A stretch of DNA of 64,000 nt, taken from the NCBI RefSeq assembly GCF_014705655.1, contig NZ_JACXIY010000016.1, positions 62,001 to 126,000 of the forward strand. The letters are read 5' to 3'. Position numbers and translations under genes: made by a program. The notes below the pieces were generated by a model. That model made no database searches. It worked only from the letters and a program-made list of their open reading frames with translations, and was not told the DNA's origin. This stretch comes from Paenibacillus arenilitoris (GTDB lineage Bacteria; Bacillota; Bacilli; Paenibacillales; Paenibacillaceae). Shown here in pieces: positions 1 through 11,233 of this stretch (within the stretch, counting starts at the first letter, position 1; each line of letters begins with the position of its first letter).

Positions 1-21
1 CCAGCCAATTTGTGGGCCTCA

Positions 22-47
22 GCAAGAAAAGCGCCCGCAGGCGCTTC
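22..47 (-). terminator. Putative terminator downstream of gltD
   Basis: On the minus strand a 7-bp GC-rich stem (AAGCGCC/GGCGCTT, short loop) is followed by a T-rich stretch, about 30 nt beyond the gltD stop. The T run is interrupted, so termination may be partial. Confidence 0.5.
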
Positions 48-78
48 TCAGCTACGTCGATGTCGCTCGTTCCGGTGC

Positions 79-1566
79 TTATGGCAGCATCGAGGAGCCC
101 ATCAAATATTTGTCGACCTCGCGGGCAGCCTCGCGGCCTTCGTTGATGGCCCATACGACCAAGCTTTGACCGCGGCGCATATCGCCGGCGGCGAACACTT
201 TGTCGACATTCGTCGTGTATTTGCCGTAAGCCGCTTTCACGTTCGTGCGTCGGTCCTGCTCAAGGCCAAGCTGCTCGATGATCGTCTTCTCGGGACCTTC
301 GAAGCCTACCGCGATGAAGACGAGATCCGCCGGCCATACTTTCTCCGTGCCCGGAATTTCGCTGTAAACTTTGCGGCCGGTCTCGTCGACCGTACGCTTG
401 ATTTGTACCGTATGCAGCTCTTTCAGGTTGCCGTTCTCGTCGCCGACGAATTTTTTGGTCAGGACGGAGAAGGCGCGCGGATCTTCGCCGAACAACGCTT
501 TCGCTTCCTCTTGCGCGTAATCAAGCGTATAAACGTTCGGGAATTGCGGCCACGGATTGTTCACCATATCGCGCTCCAGCGGCGCTTTCGCATGCGTGCC
601 GAACTGGGTGACCGACTTGCAGCCGTGGCGGAGCGCCGTTGCCACGCAGTCCGTACCCGTGTCGCCGCCGCCGATGACGATAACGTCCTTGTCCTTGGCC
701 GAAATGTAGTTGCCGTCTGCGAGGTTCGAATCCAGATAGCTCTTGATCGTACCGTTCAAATAGTCCATCGCCATATGAACGCCGTTCAGATTCCGTCCTT
801 CGATCCCCACGTCGCGTGCGCGCGTCGCCCCGCCGCAAAGGACGACGGCGTCGAAGTTGTCGACGAGCTCGCTTGCGGCAATGTCCTTGCCGATTTCCGT
901 ATTCGTTACGAACTCGACGCCTTCCGCCGCCAGCAGATCGACGCGGCGCTGTACGACATGCTTCTCCAGCTTCATCGTCGGAATGCCGTAAGTGAGCAAG
1001 CCCCCGATGCGGTCCGCGCGCTCGTATACCGTAACCGTATGGCCCGCTTTGTTCAGCTGCGCCGCCGCGGCGAGGCCGGCGGGTCCGGAACCGACGACGG
1101 CGACTCGTTTGCCGGTACGGACTTTCGGCGGCTGCGGCACGACCCAGCCTTCTTCGAAGCCTTTGTCGATGATGGCCTGTTCAATCGTCTTGATCGCAAC
1201 GGCATCCCCGATCAGCCCGACCGTACAAGAGCCTTCGCACGGAGCCGGACATACGCGGCCGGTAAATTCCGGGAAATTGTTCGTCTTGTGCAGACGCTCG
1301 AGCGCTTCTCGCCACAAGCCGCGGTAAACGAGGTTATTCCATTCCGGAATGAGGTTGTTGACCGGACAGCCCGACGCGGAGCCCGCAAGCTCCATGCCCG
1401 TGTGGCAGTAAGGCGTGCCGCAGTCCATGCAGCGCGCGCCCTGCGTCCGCAGCTGCTCTTCCGAAAAGTGCTTATGAAATTCGTTCCAATCTTTAATACG
1501 CTCCAGCGGATCGCGATCGGCCGGCAGTTCGCGTTGATATTCCATAAAACCAGTAGGTGTAGACAT
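79..1566 (-). CDS. gltD: Glutamate synthase (NADPH) small subunit
   Basis: Beta subunit of GOGAT (about 495 aa), which passes electrons from NADPH through FAD and Fe-S clusters to the large subunit for glutamate formation from glutamine and 2-oxoglutarate. The N-terminal part has the conserved cysteines (46, 49, 54, 67, then 106, 110, 114). An FAD-binding GSGPAG motif lies near 159-164 and an NADPH-binding GGGDTG near 305. The start is the ATG at 1566 (MSTPTG), because GGAGG lies 9 nt before it; an in-frame start at 1587 overlaps that ribosome site. The gene stands alone: no large subunit gltB/gltA precedes it, and what follows it lies outside the window. It has its own promoter (TTGAAT-17-TATAGT). 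Other GltD-like oxidoreductases exist, but length and cysteine pattern fit GltD. Confidence 0.93.
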   Translation of the reverse strand: MSTPTGFMEYQRELPADRDPLERIKDWNEFHKHFSEEQLRTQGARCMDCGTPYCHTGMELAGSASGCPVNNLIPEWNNLVYRGLWREALERLHKTNNFPEFTGRVCPAPCEGSCTVGLIGDAVAIKTIEQAIIDKGFEEGWVVPQPPKVRTGKRVAVVGSGPAGLAAAAQLNKAGHTVTVYERADRIGGLLTYGIPTMKLEKHVVQRRVDLLAAEGVEFVTNTEIGKDIAASELVDNFDAVVLCGGATRARDVGIEGRNLNGVHMAMDYLNGTIKSYLDSNLADGNYISAKDKDVIVIGGGDTGTDCVATALRHGCKSVTQFGTHAKAPLERDMVNNPWPQFPNVYTLDYAQEEAKALFGEDPRAFSVLTKKFVGDENGNLKELHTVQIKRTVDETGRKVYSEIPGTEKVWPADLVFIAVGFEGPEKTIIEQLGLEQDRRTNVKAAYGKYTTNVDKVFAAGDMRRGQSLVVWAINEGREAAREVDKYLMGSSMLP

Positions 1567-1623
1567 GATCGCATTTCCTCCATCCATATTTCCCGTGTAC
1601 CGTCATAACGATTCTCTTATCAA

Positions 1624-1652
1624 ACTATATCGGGAATCCATCAATTATTCAA
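1624..1652 (-). promoter_or_regulatory. Candidate sigma-A promoter of gltD
   Basis: Minus strand: -35 TTGAAT (1647-1652), 17-nt spacer, -10 TATAGT (1624-1629), about 58 nt upstream of the gltD start. The remaining 160 nt up to the dfrA stop shows nothing I recognise. Confidence 0.6.
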
Positions 1653-1815
1653 TAACAAACTTATGGCGAAGCGGTAAAAACGTTCGGATTATGGTTCTAC
1701 TATTTTATAACATCCTAGCATTCCTGTCTTGAAACCGTTAATGGATTATCCGCACAATCATTTGCACTATATGACATATCGTTCGTCAATTTATCGAAGA
1801 GCCGCCAATTCGACC

Positions 1816-2304
1816 TTAGGCGCGACGCTTGTACGTCCGGAACGTGAACGCGTACGCGTTCTTCTCGTCGCTTTCCCGTCTGTCGCTATCGACAAGCTCC
1901 CATTCCGCCGTGGAGAACGACGGAAAAAAAGCGTCGCCGCCTTCGATATCCGTCTCGACGTCCGTCAGCAGAATCGTGTCCGCATAGGGCAGAAAGAGTG
2001 CGTATATTTCCGCGCCGCCCATGACCATGAGTTCATCCGTCTCGCCGAGTCCAAGCGCTTCCTCTACCGAATGAACGGCCTCGCACCCTTCCGGCATGTA
2101 ATCCGGCTGCCGGGTCAGCACGACGTTCCTTCGGTTCTTCAACGGTCCCCTCAATGATTCGTACGTTTTGCGCCCCATCAGAACCGTCTTCCCGGTCGTC
2201 ATCTTCGTAAAATACGCCATCTCCGCAGGCAGCCGCCAAGGCATCTTATTGCCGACGCCGATCGTGCGGCTGCGATCCATCGCGGCGATCAATGTAATAG
2301 GCAT
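1816..2304 (-). CDS. dfrA: Dihydrofolate reductase
   Basis: Reduces dihydrofolate to tetrahydrofolate with NADPH, restoring the folate oxidised by thymidylate synthase. About 162 aa. The N-terminus ITLIAAMDRSRTIG, the substrate-site segment NKMPWRLPAEM and the NADPH-binding MGRKTYESL are typical of bacterial DHFR. I place the start at the ATG 2304, which has AAGGTG 9 nt upstream; the in-frame GTG at 2316 is only about 4 nt from its purine-rich stretch. It lies 36 nt downstream of thyA, the usual thyA-dfrA pair that couples dTMP synthesis to folate recycling. Confidence 0.95.
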   Translation of the reverse strand: MPITLIAAMDRSRTIGVGNKMPWRLPAEMAYFTKMTTGKTVLMGRKTYESLRGPLKNRRNVVLTRQPDYMPEGCEAVHSVEEALGLGETDELMVMGGAEIYALFLPYADTILLTDVETDIEGGDAFFPSFSTAEWELVDSDRRESDEKNAYAFTFRTYKRRA

Positions 2305-2340
2305 GAGGTATCGCACCTTTCTCTCCCGTTCGGCATTCGG

Positions 2341-3300
2341 TCAGACGGCTACCGGCGCTTTAATCGCAGGGTGCGGCTCGTAGCCTTCTACGGCCATGTC
2401 GGCAACCTCGAAATCGAATATCGATGTTTTGTCCGGGTTCAGCTTTAAGACAGGCAGCGACCGGGGGTCCCGATCCAGCTGCTGCCGAATTTGATCCACA
2501 TGATTCGAATAAATATGCGCGTCGCCGAGCGTATGAATGAATTCTCCGGGGGCAAGCCCGCATTCATGGGCGATCAAATGCGTCAGCAGCGCATAGCTCG
2601 CGATATTGAACGGAATGCCGAGAAAAATATCGGCGCTCCGTTGATAGAGCTGGCACGAAAGCTTCCCGTTCGACACGTAGAATTGGAACATCGTATGACA
2701 TGGCGGCAAAGCCATGTTCGTCGGCACGTCTTCCGGATTCCAGGCAGATACGATCAGCCTGCGCGAATCCGGATTGCGCTTGATCGCATCGATGACATCC
2801 TTCAGTTGATCGATCGTCTCCCCTTGCGACGTCTTCCATTGCCGCCACTGCTTGCCGTACACGTTGCCGAGCTCGCCGTATTCCGCGGCGAAAGCGTCGT
2901 CCGTCAGCACCCTCTGCTTGAAGCGCTCCATCTGCTCCTCGTACCGCGAGGCGAAGGCGGCGTCGGCTTGCGCGCGAAGCCCGAAATCCGTCATGTCGGG
3001 GCCGGCGTAATCGTCGCTCTCTACCCATTTCTTGAACGCCCATTCGTTCCAAATATGATTGTTGTGCCGAAGAAGGAACCGGATGTTCGAATCGCCGCGA
3101 ATAAACCAAATCAGCTCGCTCGCGATCAAGCGAAAAGGGACGAGCTTCGTCGTGATCAGCGGAAAGCCTTCGCTTAGATCGAACCTCATCTGGTAGCCGA
3201 AGACGGAAATCGTTCCGGTGCCGGTCCGGTCCTCCTTCTTCGCCCCGTTCTCCAGCACATGCCTAAGCAGCTGCAAATAAGCCTGCTCGCTTCTGCTCAT
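2341..3300 (-). CDS. thyA: Thymidylate synthase (ThyA type)
   Basis: Makes dTMP from dUMP using methylene-tetrahydrofolate. 319 aa, the long ThyA form (as in Lactobacillus casei), with an insertion in the first half compared with the roughly 264-aa E. coli type. The catalytic cysteine is in [12 protein letters not shown]; the dUMP-binding [17 protein letters not shown] and C-terminal [10 protein letters not shown] are present. First gene of a thyA-dfrA operon; the distance from the upstream thioesterase gene is about 60 nt and AT-rich, so a promoter may sit there, but I could not choose a convincing -35. Confidence 0.96.
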   Translation of the reverse strand: MSRSEQAYLQLLRHVLENGAKKEDRTGTGTISVFGYQMRFDLSEGFPLITTKLVPFRLIASELIWFIRGDSNIRFLLRHNNHIWNEWAFKKWVESDDYAGPDMTDFGLRAQADAAFASRYEEQMERFKQRVLTDDAFAAEYGELGNVYGKQWRQWKTSQGETIDQLKDVIDAIKRNPDSRRLIVSAWNPEDVPTNMALPPCHTMFQFYVSNGKLSCQLYQRSADIFLGIPFNIASYALLTHLIAHECGLAPGEFIHTLGDAHIYSNHVDQIRQQLDRDPRSLPVLKLNPDKTSIFDFEVADMAVEGYEPHPAIKAPVAV

Positions 3301-3361
3301 AAAGATTTGGCCCTATAACTATACATGCGAAAAAAATCGAAAAATAACATTTATTATATCA

Positions 3362-3859
3362 TTAATCGCTCCTTCTGTCCTGCTTTCGTTTCATTCTAAG
3401 CCTGTGGCGCTCGGGGGCGGAAGCATGCAGCTTGATCTCTTCCTCCGTCTCCGGGACGACGGGCGGTACGGCGACGGGCTTGCCTCGTTCATCCAGCGCG
3501 ACGAACGTGAAGAAAGCCGTCACCGTTTTTTGGCGGTCGCCCGTGAACAAGTTTTCCGATTCGACGGATACGTAGATCTCCATCGAGCTGCGGTTCGTCC
3601 ACGTGACGAACGCTTCCACCTCGATGACCTCGCCGACCCGGATCGGCGCCAAAAAGTCGAGGCTGTCCGTCGAGGCGGTTACTACTTGTCCCCTGGCATG
3701 CCTCATCGCCGCGATCGCGGCGACCTTGTCCATGTATTCCATCAGCTTGCCGCCGAACATCGTATGATGCGGATTCGTATCGAGCGGGAAAATAAGCTGC
3801 GTCATTAACGTCCGCGAACGGCTTGCCGGTTTTGGGTTCAACTCCATATGCGTATTCAC
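3362..3859 (-). CDS. Acyl-CoA thioesterase, hotdog fold
   Basis: About 165 aa cytoplasmic thioesterase of the YkhA/YciA type that hydrolyses acyl-CoA. The hotdog helix signature NPHHTMFGGKLMEYMDK is near residues 29-45, with a conserved Asp later in the STDSLDFLAP segment. The C-terminal 35 residues are charged and variable. The start is uncertain: GTG at 3859 has AGGA about 5 nt upstream, while the ATG at 3847 is about 13 nt from the same site. It follows the pdh operon by about 100 nt and precedes thyA. The exact acyl substrate cannot be told from sequence. Confidence 0.88.
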   Translation of the reverse strand: MNTHMELNPKPASRSRTLMTQLIFPLDTNPHHTMFGGKLMEYMDKVAAIAAMRHARGQVVTASTDSLDFLAPIRVGEVIEVEAFVTWTNRSSMEIYVSVESENLFTGDRQKTVTAFFTFVALDERGKPVAVPPVVPETEEEIKLHASAPERHRLRMKRKQDRRSD

Positions 3860-3885
3860 GCCCTTCCTGCCTCTGGCTTCTATAT

Positions 3886-3938
3886 GCGCAAAGAGGCCCC
3901 GTGGCTGGGCAGCCGCGTGACCTCTGGTTTCGCAAAAC
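3886..3938 (-). terminator. Possible terminator of the pdh operon
   Basis: Between lpd and the thioesterase gene the minus strand forms an imperfect stem around AGAGG...GGCT-GCCC-AGCC...CCTCT. Only a short T tract follows, so it may be a weak terminator or processing hairpin. Confidence 0.4.
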
Positions 3939-3956
3939 GACGACGATGATAGCCGT

Positions 3957-5372
3957 TTATTTTATAAACGTATGAATCGGATGGCCGAGCGCTACTTCGG
4001 CGGCATCGAGCACGATCTCGCCGAGCGTCGGGTGCGCATGGATCGTAAGCGCGATATCTTCGAGCGTAGCGCCCATTTCGATCGCCAGCGCAAGCTCGGC
4101 GATCATGTTGGAAGCTTCGAGGCCGACGATGTGGGCGCCGAGCACGAGACCGGAATCGGCGTCGGATACGAGCTTCACGAAGCCTTCGTTCGCGTTAAGC
4201 GACATGGCGCGGCCGTTAATGGCAAACGGGAATTTGCCGACCTTTACGTTATGGCCTTGGTCCTTCGCTTCCTTCTCGCTGAGACCGACGCTTGCGCATT
4301 CCGGATCCGAGAAGCAGACGGCCGGCACGCATTTGTAGTCGATCACGCTGCTGAGGCCCGAAATCGCCTCCGCCGCGACGCGGCCTTCGTACATCGCTTT
4401 ATGAGCGAGCGCGGGACCTGCGATAATATCGCCGATCGCGTAGATGTGCGGAATGTTCGTGCGGCATTGCTCGTCGACTTCGACGAGGCCGCGATCGGAA
4501 AGCTTCACGTTGATCAGGTCAAGGCCCAGTTCCCCGTCGGTGTTCGGACGGCGTCCGACCGTAACGAGCAAGTAATCCGCCGTAACCTTCTCTTCTTTGT
4601 CGCCCACGACGTAAGTGACGGTTACGTCTTTGTCCGTCTGCTCGGCGCTCTTCGCCTGCGCGCCGGTGACGATATCGACGTTCTTGCTCTTCAGCTTCTT
4701 CGCCACGATGGAGGACATATCTTTGTCGAAGCCAGGCAGGATCGAATCGGAGCCCTCGATCACCGTAACCTTCGTTCCGAATTTGGAGTACATTTGGCCA
4801 AGCTCGATGCCGATGTAGCCGCCGCCGATGACGACGAGGCTCTTCGGCACTTCCGGCAAGGACAACGCGCCGGTCGACGATACGATGCGGCCCCCGTAAG
4901 GGAATGCTTTCAGTTCGATCGGTCGGGAGCCCGTCGCGATAATGCAGTTTTTGAACCGGTAGCGCGGCGCTTCCTGATCGTTGAAGACGCGGGCTTCGTT
5001 CTCGTTAATGAACATGACTTCGCCTTGGAAGTATTGCACCTTGTTCGCCTTCAGCAACGAAGCGACGCCGCCCGTCAGCTTCTTGACGATGCCGTTCTTG
5101 AACTCCTGAACCTTGCTGAAGTCTACCTTCGCTTCGCCGACTTCGATGCCGAAGTCCGAAGCGTGGCCGATCGATTCGTATTGATGCGAGGCGGAAATAA
5201 GCGCCTTGGAAGGAATGCAGCCTACGTTCAAGCATACGCCGCCGACGTATTCTTTATCCACGATAAGCACGTTCTGCCCGAGTTGGGCGGCGCGAATCGC
5301 CGCCACGTAACCGCCGGGACCCGCGCCAATGACTAGAGTATCGATATCGAGGGAAGCATCACCTACGACCAT
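3957..5372 (-). CDS. pdhD: Dihydrolipoyl dehydrogenase (E3)
   Basis: FAD flavoprotein (471 aa) that reoxidises the dihydrolipoyl arm of E2, passing electrons to NAD+. Features: FAD-binding GAGPGG near residues 17-22, the redox disulfide CLNVGC near 47-52, a second nucleotide-binding GGGYIGIELG near 183-192 and the C-terminal active-site HAHPT. Last gene of pdhABCD, 3 nt after the E2 stop, with GGAGG 8 nt before the ATG. It probably also serves other 2-oxoacid dehydrogenases. Confidence 0.96.
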   Translation of the reverse strand: MVVGDASLDIDTLVIGAGPGGYVAAIRAAQLGQNVLIVDKEYVGGVCLNVGCIPSKALISASHQYESIGHASDFGIEVGEAKVDFSKVQEFKNGIVKKLTGGVASLLKANKVQYFQGEVMFINENEARVFNDQEAPRYRFKNCIIATGSRPIELKAFPYGGRIVSSTGALSLPEVPKSLVVIGGGYIGIELGQMYSKFGTKVTVIEGSDSILPGFDKDMSSIVAKKLKSKNVDIVTGAQAKSAEQTDKDVTVTYVVGDKEEKVTADYLLVTVGRRPNTDGELGLDLINVKLSDRGLVEVDEQCRTNIPHIYAIGDIIAGPALAHKAMYEGRVAAEAISGLSSVIDYKCVPAVCFSDPECASVGLSEKEAKDQGHNVKVGKFPFAINGRAMSLNANEGFVKLVSDADSGLVLGAHIVGLEASNMIAELALAIEMGATLEDIALTIHAHPTLGEIVLDAAEVALGHPIHTFIK

Positions 5373-5375
5373 GTC

Positions 5376-6701
5376 TTATACCTCCATTATGAACAGTTCA
5401 GGCTGCGCCAGAAGCTGTTTGATGTAGTTCATAAAGTTTTGAGCCGTCGCGCCGTCGATCAGACGATGGTCGAAGCTTAGGGACAGCGCCATTACCGGAG
5501 CCGCGACGATCTCGCCGTTACGAACGACCGGCTTCTCGGAGATGCGGCCGGTGCCGAGGATGGCAACCTCGGGGAAGTTGATGACCGGCGTGAAGAACAT
5601 ACCGCCCGCCGAACCGATGTTCGAGATCGAAATCGTGCTGCCTTTCATCTCGTTCGGCTTCAGCTTGCCTTCGCGGCCGCGTGCAGCCAGATCGCGGATG
5701 GCGTCCGCCACCATGAAAATATTTTTGCGGTCGGCGTCTTCGATGACCGGCACGATAAGTCCGTTATCCGTATCGGTAGCGATGCCGATGTTGTAATATT
5801 TGCGCAGGACGATTTCCTGGTTCGCCTCGTCGAGCGTCGAGTTCAAGATCGGGAACTGGCGGCATGCCGCCACGAGCGCCTTCACGATGAACGGCAGGTA
5901 CGTAAGCTTGGAGCCTTTTTTCTCCGCGTACGGTTTATATTTCGCGCGCAGCGCGACAAGCTCGGTCACGTCGACTTCGTCCATGATCGTGACATGCGGA
6001 GCCGTGTAGACCGACTTCGTCATGGCGCTTGCGATCGCTTTGCGAATGCCTTTGAACGGCACGCGTTCTTCCGGACGATAAGACGATTCGGACGCCGCCG
6101 TTGCCGCTGCCGGTTTAGCCTCTTCGCCCGCCTTCTGTTCGGCTGCCGCAGGAGCCGCGGTCTCTGCCGCAGCAGGCGCGCCGCCGAATCCGTTGACGTC
6201 GTCGCGGGTAATTCGTCCGTTCTTGCCCGTTCCGTTCACTTGCGCCAGGTCGACGCCTTTCTCGCGGGCAAACTTGCGCACGCTTGGCGTTGCCAGCACG
6301 AGTCCGCCTTCGGCTTTCGGAGCAGGCGCTGCAGCAGGCGCAGCTGTAGGAGCGGCTGCAGGCGCAGCAGCCGGCGCTGCCGGTTCAGCCGGAGCGGCCG
6401 CAAGCGCTTCGGCCTTCGGAGCTTCCGCTGCCGCAGGCGTCGCCTGCTCGGGCAGATCGCCTTCCGCCTCAATGACGGCTACAAGCTCGCCGACGTGGCA
6501 GACCTGACCGTCTTTTACAAGCACCTCAAGCACTTTGCCGTTAACCGGGCAAGGCACTTCGACGATCGCTTTGTCGTTCTGGACTTCCATAATTACGTCA
6601 TCATCCGTTACCGTGTCGCCGACTTTGATATTGACTTTGACGATTTCGCCTTCGTGCAATCCTTCGCCCAGCTCAGGGAAACGATATTCGAATTTAGCCA
6701 A
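5376..6701 (-). CDS. pdhC: Dihydrolipoamide acetyltransferase (pyruvate dehydrogenase E2)
   Basis: Core of the pyruvate dehydrogenase complex, transferring acetyl from lipoyl-lysine to CoA. About 441 aa: one lipoyl domain (lipoylated Lys in the QNDKA motif near 40-44), a long Ala/Pro-rich flexible linker, an E1/E3-binding domain ([16 protein letters not shown]) and a C-terminal catalytic domain ending with the [10 protein letters not shown] active-site motif. The start is a TTG at 6701: AAGGAGG lies 9 nt upstream and [14 protein letters not shown] begins as expected, whereas the GTG at 6710 overlaps that ribosome site. The Shine-Dalgarno overlaps the pdhB stop, indicating translational coupling. 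Confidence 0.95.
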   Translation of the reverse strand: MAKFEYRFPELGEGLHEGEIVKVNIKVGDTVTDDDVIMEVQNDKAIVEVPCPVNGKVLEVLVKDGQVCHVGELVAVIEAEGDLPEQATPAAAEAPKAEALAAAPAEPAAPAAAPAAAPTAAPAAAPAPKAEGGLVLATPSVRKFAREKGVDLAQVNGTGKNGRITRDDVNGFGGAPAAAETAAPAAAEQKAGEEAKPAAATAASESSYRPEERVPFKGIRKAIASAMTKSVYTAPHVTIMDEVDVTELVALRAKYKPYAEKKGSKLTYLPFIVKALVAACRQFPILNSTLDEANQEIVLRKYYNIGIATDTDNGLIVPVIEDADRKNIFMVADAIRDLAARGREGKLKPNEMKGSTISISNIGSAGGMFFTPVINFPEVAILGTGRISEKPVVRNGEIVAAPVMALSLSFDHRLIDGATAQNFMNYIKQLLAQPELFIMEV

Positions 6702-6716
6702 CGCTAGCACCCTCCT

Positions 6717-7694
6717 TTAAAAGTTCAATACTTTCTGAACCGCCGCAGAAATACGAGCTGCGGACGGAAGCCACGCATCTTCGATCTGAGCGAACGGATA
6801 TACCGTATCCGGACCCGCCACGCGAAGCACAGGCGCTTCCAGATGCAAAATTGCTTTTTCATTAATTTGCGCAATGACTTCGGCGGCTACGCCGGATGTT
6901 TTTTGCGCTTCTTGCACGACGATCGCGCGGTTGGTCTTCTGGATCGAAGCGACGATTGTATCGATATCGAGCGGAAGCAGGGTGCGCAGATCGATAACCT
7001 CCGCCTTTACGCCCGTTTTTTCCAGCTCCTCCGCCGCTTTCACCGCCGTATGGACCATCATGCCGTAAGCGATGATCGTCACGTCGCTACCTTCTCGGAC
7101 CACGTTCGCTTTGCCGATTTCGACCGTGTACTCGCCCTCGGGCACATCGGCCTTGAACGCGCGGTACAGGTTCAAATGTTCCATGAAGAAAACTGGATCG
7201 TTATCGCGGATCGCGGAAATCAACAGACCTTTTGCATCGTATGGATTCGAAGGGATGATTACTTTAATGCCCGGCGTCTGAACGGCAAGCCCTTCCAGCG
7301 AGTCCGTATGCAGCTCGGCCGCCTTCACGCCGCCGCCGAAAGGCGTGCGGAACACGATCGGCGAATTGTAGCGTCCGCCTGAGCGATAGCGCATGCGGGC
7401 CGCTTGGACGAACATTTGGTCGAGCGCTTCGTAAATGAAACCGACGAATTGAATTTCCGCGATCGGGCGGAAGCCTTGCGTTCCCATCCCGACGGCCATG
7501 CCGGCGATCGCCGACTCGGCAAGAGGCGTGTCGAATACGCGGTCCTCGCCGAATTCCTCCTGCAAACCTTCCGTTACGCGGAATACACCGCCGACCTTGC
7601 CTGCGTCCTCACCGAAGATGAGCACGTTCGAATCACGCTTAAGTTCAACGCGCATCGCGTCGCGAATCGCTTCCAACATATTCATTTGAGCCAT
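6717..7694 (-). CDS. pdhB: Pyruvate dehydrogenase E1 component, beta subunit
   Basis: 325 aa; with PdhA forms the thiamine-diphosphate E1 that decarboxylates pyruvate and acetylates E2. The N-terminus MLEAIRDAM and the FGEDAG...GVFRVTEGL segment are characteristic of E1 beta, as are the later [15 protein letters not shown] and HTDSLEG regions. It starts at ATG 7694 with GGAGGAGG upstream, 20 nt after the pdhA stop. Branched-chain E1 beta is similar, but the complete A-B-C-D order points to pyruvate dehydrogenase. Confidence 0.95.
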   Translation of the reverse strand: MAQMNMLEAIRDAMRVELKRDSNVLIFGEDAGKVGGVFRVTEGLQEEFGEDRVFDTPLAESAIAGMAVGMGTQGFRPIAEIQFVGFIYEALDQMFVQAARMRYRSGGRYNSPIVFRTPFGGGVKAAELHTDSLEGLAVQTPGIKVIIPSNPYDAKGLLISAIRDNDPVFFMEHLNLYRAFKADVPEGEYTVEIGKANVVREGSDVTIIAYGMMVHTAVKAAEELEKTGVKAEVIDLRTLLPLDIDTIVASIQKTNRAIVVQEAQKTSGVAAEVIAQINEKAILHLEAPVLRVAGPDTVYPFAQIEDAWLPSAARISAAVQKVLNF

Positions 7695-7714
7695 GATCGT
7701 CTATTCCTCCTCCA

Positions 7715-8791
<1,077 letters not shown>

Positions 8792-8839
8792 TCACCTCAA
8801 TTGAAATATTTGAAAATCGTTTGCCTCTGTTATAGAATT

Positions 8840-8869
8840 ATTATAAACCTGTTTAAAGAAAATGGTCAA
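8840..8869 (-). promoter_or_regulatory. Sigma-A promoter of pdhABCD
   Basis: Minus strand: -35 TTGACC (8864-8869), 18-nt spacer, -10 TATAAT (8840-8845), close to consensus, upstream of pdhA. The rest of the AT-rich 290-nt gap (8783-9073) probably also holds the promoter of the divergent esterase gene, but I could not fix it. Confidence 0.75.
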
Positions 8870-9073
8870 AGCAAAAAACAAAAAAACCGTTGTTTTTTCG
8901 CCAATAATGATCATACTCTTAAGAAATTGTATATGCTACAGATTTATTTTTTCACTGTAACAGCATAATACAAGCAAGCGCTTTACCGAAATGTCCCTTT
9001 CCACACCTTACTATTGTTTGCCCACAACGGTACCATTCCATTCAATGACGACGAATCGTAAGGAGATAAAGAA

Positions 9074-9811
9074 ATGACCGACGAGAGATACTTGAAACGC
9101 ACCATCGTGAAAGAAACCGTCCCGAGCCGTTACTTGCCGGAGCAAAGCCGCAACCTGCGCATCTTCCTGCCGCCGGGCTATAACGAAGTGCTGAGCTATC
9201 CGGTCGTCTATTGCCAGGACGGCGAGGACTTTTTCAATTTCGGCCGCATCGCGACGACGGCGACCATGCTGATCCTCGACGAAGGGCTGGAGCCCTTCAT
9301 CATCGTCGGCGTCGACGTCGACAAGAAGCTGCGCACCGATGAATACGCGCCGGACGGAAGCAGGCACGACGCGTACATCCGATTTTTCGGCGAGGAGCTC
9401 GTCCCGTTCGTCGAAGAGCGTTATGCGGCGAGGAGGGAGCCCCGGCACAGGCTGCTTGCCGGCGATTCGCTCGGCGGCTCCGTATCGCTTCACCTGGCGC
9501 TGGCCTACCCGAATCTGTTCACCCGCGTCATGTCGCTGTCGGGCGCATTCTACGGCGTGTCGCAAAACATCATTTCGCAGCAGGGCGATCTCAGCTGGCT
9601 GACCGTCTACATGATCGTCGGCCTGCAGGAGGACGCGTACGAGACCGATCGGGGCGTATTCGACTTCGTCGCGCTGAACCGGAATGCCAAGGCGCTGCTG
9701 GAGCATAAGCAAGCCGCCGTCGCCTACCAGGAGAAGGACGGCAAGCACCAATGGGGCTTCTGGCAGAAGGAGCTCAACCAGGCGCTGTCGTATTTTATCG
9801 CAGCGGAATAA
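9074..9811 (+). CDS. Alpha/beta hydrolase, esterase D family
   Basis: 245 aa serine hydrolase of the putative-esterase family (ferri-siderophore esterase/YbbA relatives). The nucleophile elbow GDSLGG lies near residues 135-140 (Ser about 137), an Asp is in the GLQEDAYET region and the catalytic His is probably in the C-terminal EKDGKHQWGFW. No signal peptide, so cytoplasmic. GGAG lies 8 nt before the ATG. Monocistronic, ending at a shared bidirectional terminator. The substrate is unknown; no siderophore genes are adjacent. Confidence 0.85.
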   Translation: MTDERYLKRTIVKETVPSRYLPEQSRNLRIFLPPGYNEVLSYPVVYCQDGEDFFNFGRIATTATMLILDEGLEPFIIVGVDVDKKLRTDEYAPDGSRHDAYIRFFGEELVPFVEERYAARREPRHRLLAGDSLGGSVSLHLALAYPNLFTRVMSLSGAFYGVSQNIISQQGDLSWLTVYMIVGLQEDAYETDRGVFDFVALNRNAKALLEHKQAAVAYQEKDGKHQWGFWQKELNQALSYFIAAE

Positions 9812-9815
9812 CGCG

Positions 9816-9870
9816 AAAAAAGAAGCTGCCTTGACTGGCTCCGTTTGGAGCGCCAAGGCAGCTTCTTTCA
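9816..9870. terminator. Bidirectional intrinsic terminator
   Basis: A 15-bp perfect stem (AAAGAAGCTGCCTTG at 9819-9833 with its complement at 9854-9868) encloses a smaller GCTCC/GGAGC hairpin. A and T tracts flank it, so it can serve both the esterase gene and the converging phosphatase gene. Confidence 0.8.
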
Positions 9871-9878
9871 TTTCCTCG

Positions 9879-10373
9879 TCACAGATTAAAGTCCGCGCGA
9901 ACGCGTCTCAGAAGCTCCCGGCAGCCGCTCTCGACCAATTCGTAGACGAGAGGAAAATTGCCGTCGTAATACGGATCGGGAACATCCTTCAATCCTTTGT
10001 CCGGCAGCAGGTCCATGAACGCGAACAGCTGATGCGGTTTCCGTCGTTCAGCTCCCGGACCGGCCCCGTCAAGAAGCTTCCGCACGTCGCGCAAGTTATT
10101 CGTATCCATGCAAACGATATAGTCGAACGCGCCGAAATCGTTCGCCGTTACTTGCCTCGCCTTCATGCCGGCATAGGAAATGCTGTGCTCGTCGAGCAGC
10201 TTGCGCGTCCCTTCGTGGGGCGGATGGCCGATGTGCCAATCGCCGGTGCCGGCCGAATCGACTTCGATGACGCTCGACAGGTCCGCCTGCTCCGTTTGGT
10301 GGCGCATGACGGCTTCCGCCATCGGCGACCGGCAAATATTGCCCAAGCATACGAATAATATCCGTACTTTCAT
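9879..10373 (-). CDS. Low molecular weight protein-tyrosine phosphatase
   Basis: About 164 aa. The phosphate-binding loop CLGNICRS (C9 to R15) comes directly after the first beta strand, and the general-acid loop VPDPYY is near the C-terminus, as in Bacillus YwlE/YfkJ-type LMW phosphatases (tyrosine or arginine phosphatase; specificity cannot be decided here). The true start is ATG 10373 with GAGGTG upstream; a longer frame to 10442 would run back into the preceding gene. The ATG overlaps the stop of the upstream channel gene (ATGA), so the two are translationally coupled. Confidence 0.92.
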   Translation of the reverse strand: MKVRILFVCLGNICRSPMAEAVMRHQTEQADLSSVIEVDSAGTGDWHIGHPPHEGTRKLLDEHSISYAGMKARQVTANDFGAFDYIVCMDTNNLRDVRKLLDGAGPGAERRKPHQLFAFMDLLPDKGLKDVPDPYYDGNFPLVYELVESGCRELLRRVRADFNL

Positions 10374-11014
10374 TGCTGCACCTCCCGTTTCCTCTCCTGC
10401 TCCAGAATAGCGGCCTTCAAGGAGCGCCGCGGCAGCTTCCACTTGAAATAAACCGACAGCATCCGGAACGTAATGATGACGACGAACAGAAACAACAGCT
10501 CCAGCGTCGTCTTAAACCATCCGAGCCCGATCGCGAGACCGGCCAGCATCGCCCATACCGCGTATATTTCGTCCTTCAATACGAGCGGCTTGCGTCCGGC
10601 CAATACGTCGCGAATAATTCCCCCGCCGATTCCGGTCAACATGGCGGCTACAAGCACGGCGCTGATCGGATGCTTCATTTGCGTCGCGTACAGGGCGCCT
10701 TGAATCGCGAACGCAGACAGGCCGATCGCGTCGAAGAACGCTTCGCTCCGCCGCCAGCGCTGTATCCAGGCGACGGGCAGCACGAACGCGATCGTCATGG
10801 CGATAATCGCGATTTTAAGCAAATAGCCTTGGCTCCAGAGCGTCGTGACCGGCATGCCGATCAGCAAATTCCGTACGACACCGCCGCCGAATGCCGTCAC
10901 GAGCCCGAGAACGAATACGCCGAGTATGTCGTATTCCTCCTCCATCGCGACGATCGCTCCGCTGACCGCGAAGGCGATGGTGCCGATAATGCTGAATATG
11001 CCGAAAATATCCAT
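10370..11014 (-). CDS. Trimeric intracellular cation channel family protein (UPF0126)
   Basis: About 214 aa integral membrane protein of the bacterial TRIC family (YvgT/YadS-like). Seven hydrophobic segments form two repeated halves, each with a glycine-rich kinked helix (GGGVVRNLLIG and GGGIIRDVLAG). Family members are trimeric cation channels; the physiological ion here is not shown. I use ATG 11014 (MDIFGIF); GAGGAG is 13 nt upstream of it and 7 nt upstream of an in-frame TTG at 11020, so MSMDIFG is possible. Its stop overlaps the phosphatase start. Confidence 0.88.
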   Translation of the reverse strand: MDIFGIFSIIGTIAFAVSGAIVAMEEEYDILGVFVLGLVTAFGGGVVRNLLIGMPVTTLWSQGYLLKIAIIAMTIAFVLPVAWIQRWRRSEAFFDAIGLSAFAIQGALYATQMKHPISAVLVAAMLTGIGGGIIRDVLAGRKPLVLKDEIYAVWAMLAGLAIGLGWFKTTLELLFLFVVIITFRMLSVYFKWKLPRRSLKAAILEQERKREVQQ

Positions 11015-11233
11015 GCTCAATGCGTAACTCCTCGCTTCCCGTTCATTCGCCGGCATAGGCCGCCGGCACTTCCTTCCCCATTTTATCCGGCGGCACCGGG
11101 AAATAGCAACGACAAATTTCGCCCATATGCGCAATCGTTCGCCACGTCTTGTTCTCGCACTAGTTTTCAAGCGGCAAATGGACTTATACTAATGGAATAG
11201 TCGCACCATTCCATACGAGAGAGGTTATTTTGT

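Noticed and set aside
10..1608. 532-codon open frame on the plus strand opposite gltD
   Set aside because: Arg/Ala-rich shadow of gltD in a GC-rich genome, no ribosome site; similar long antisense frames occur opposite pdhD, metH, the PBP gene and others and were also left out.
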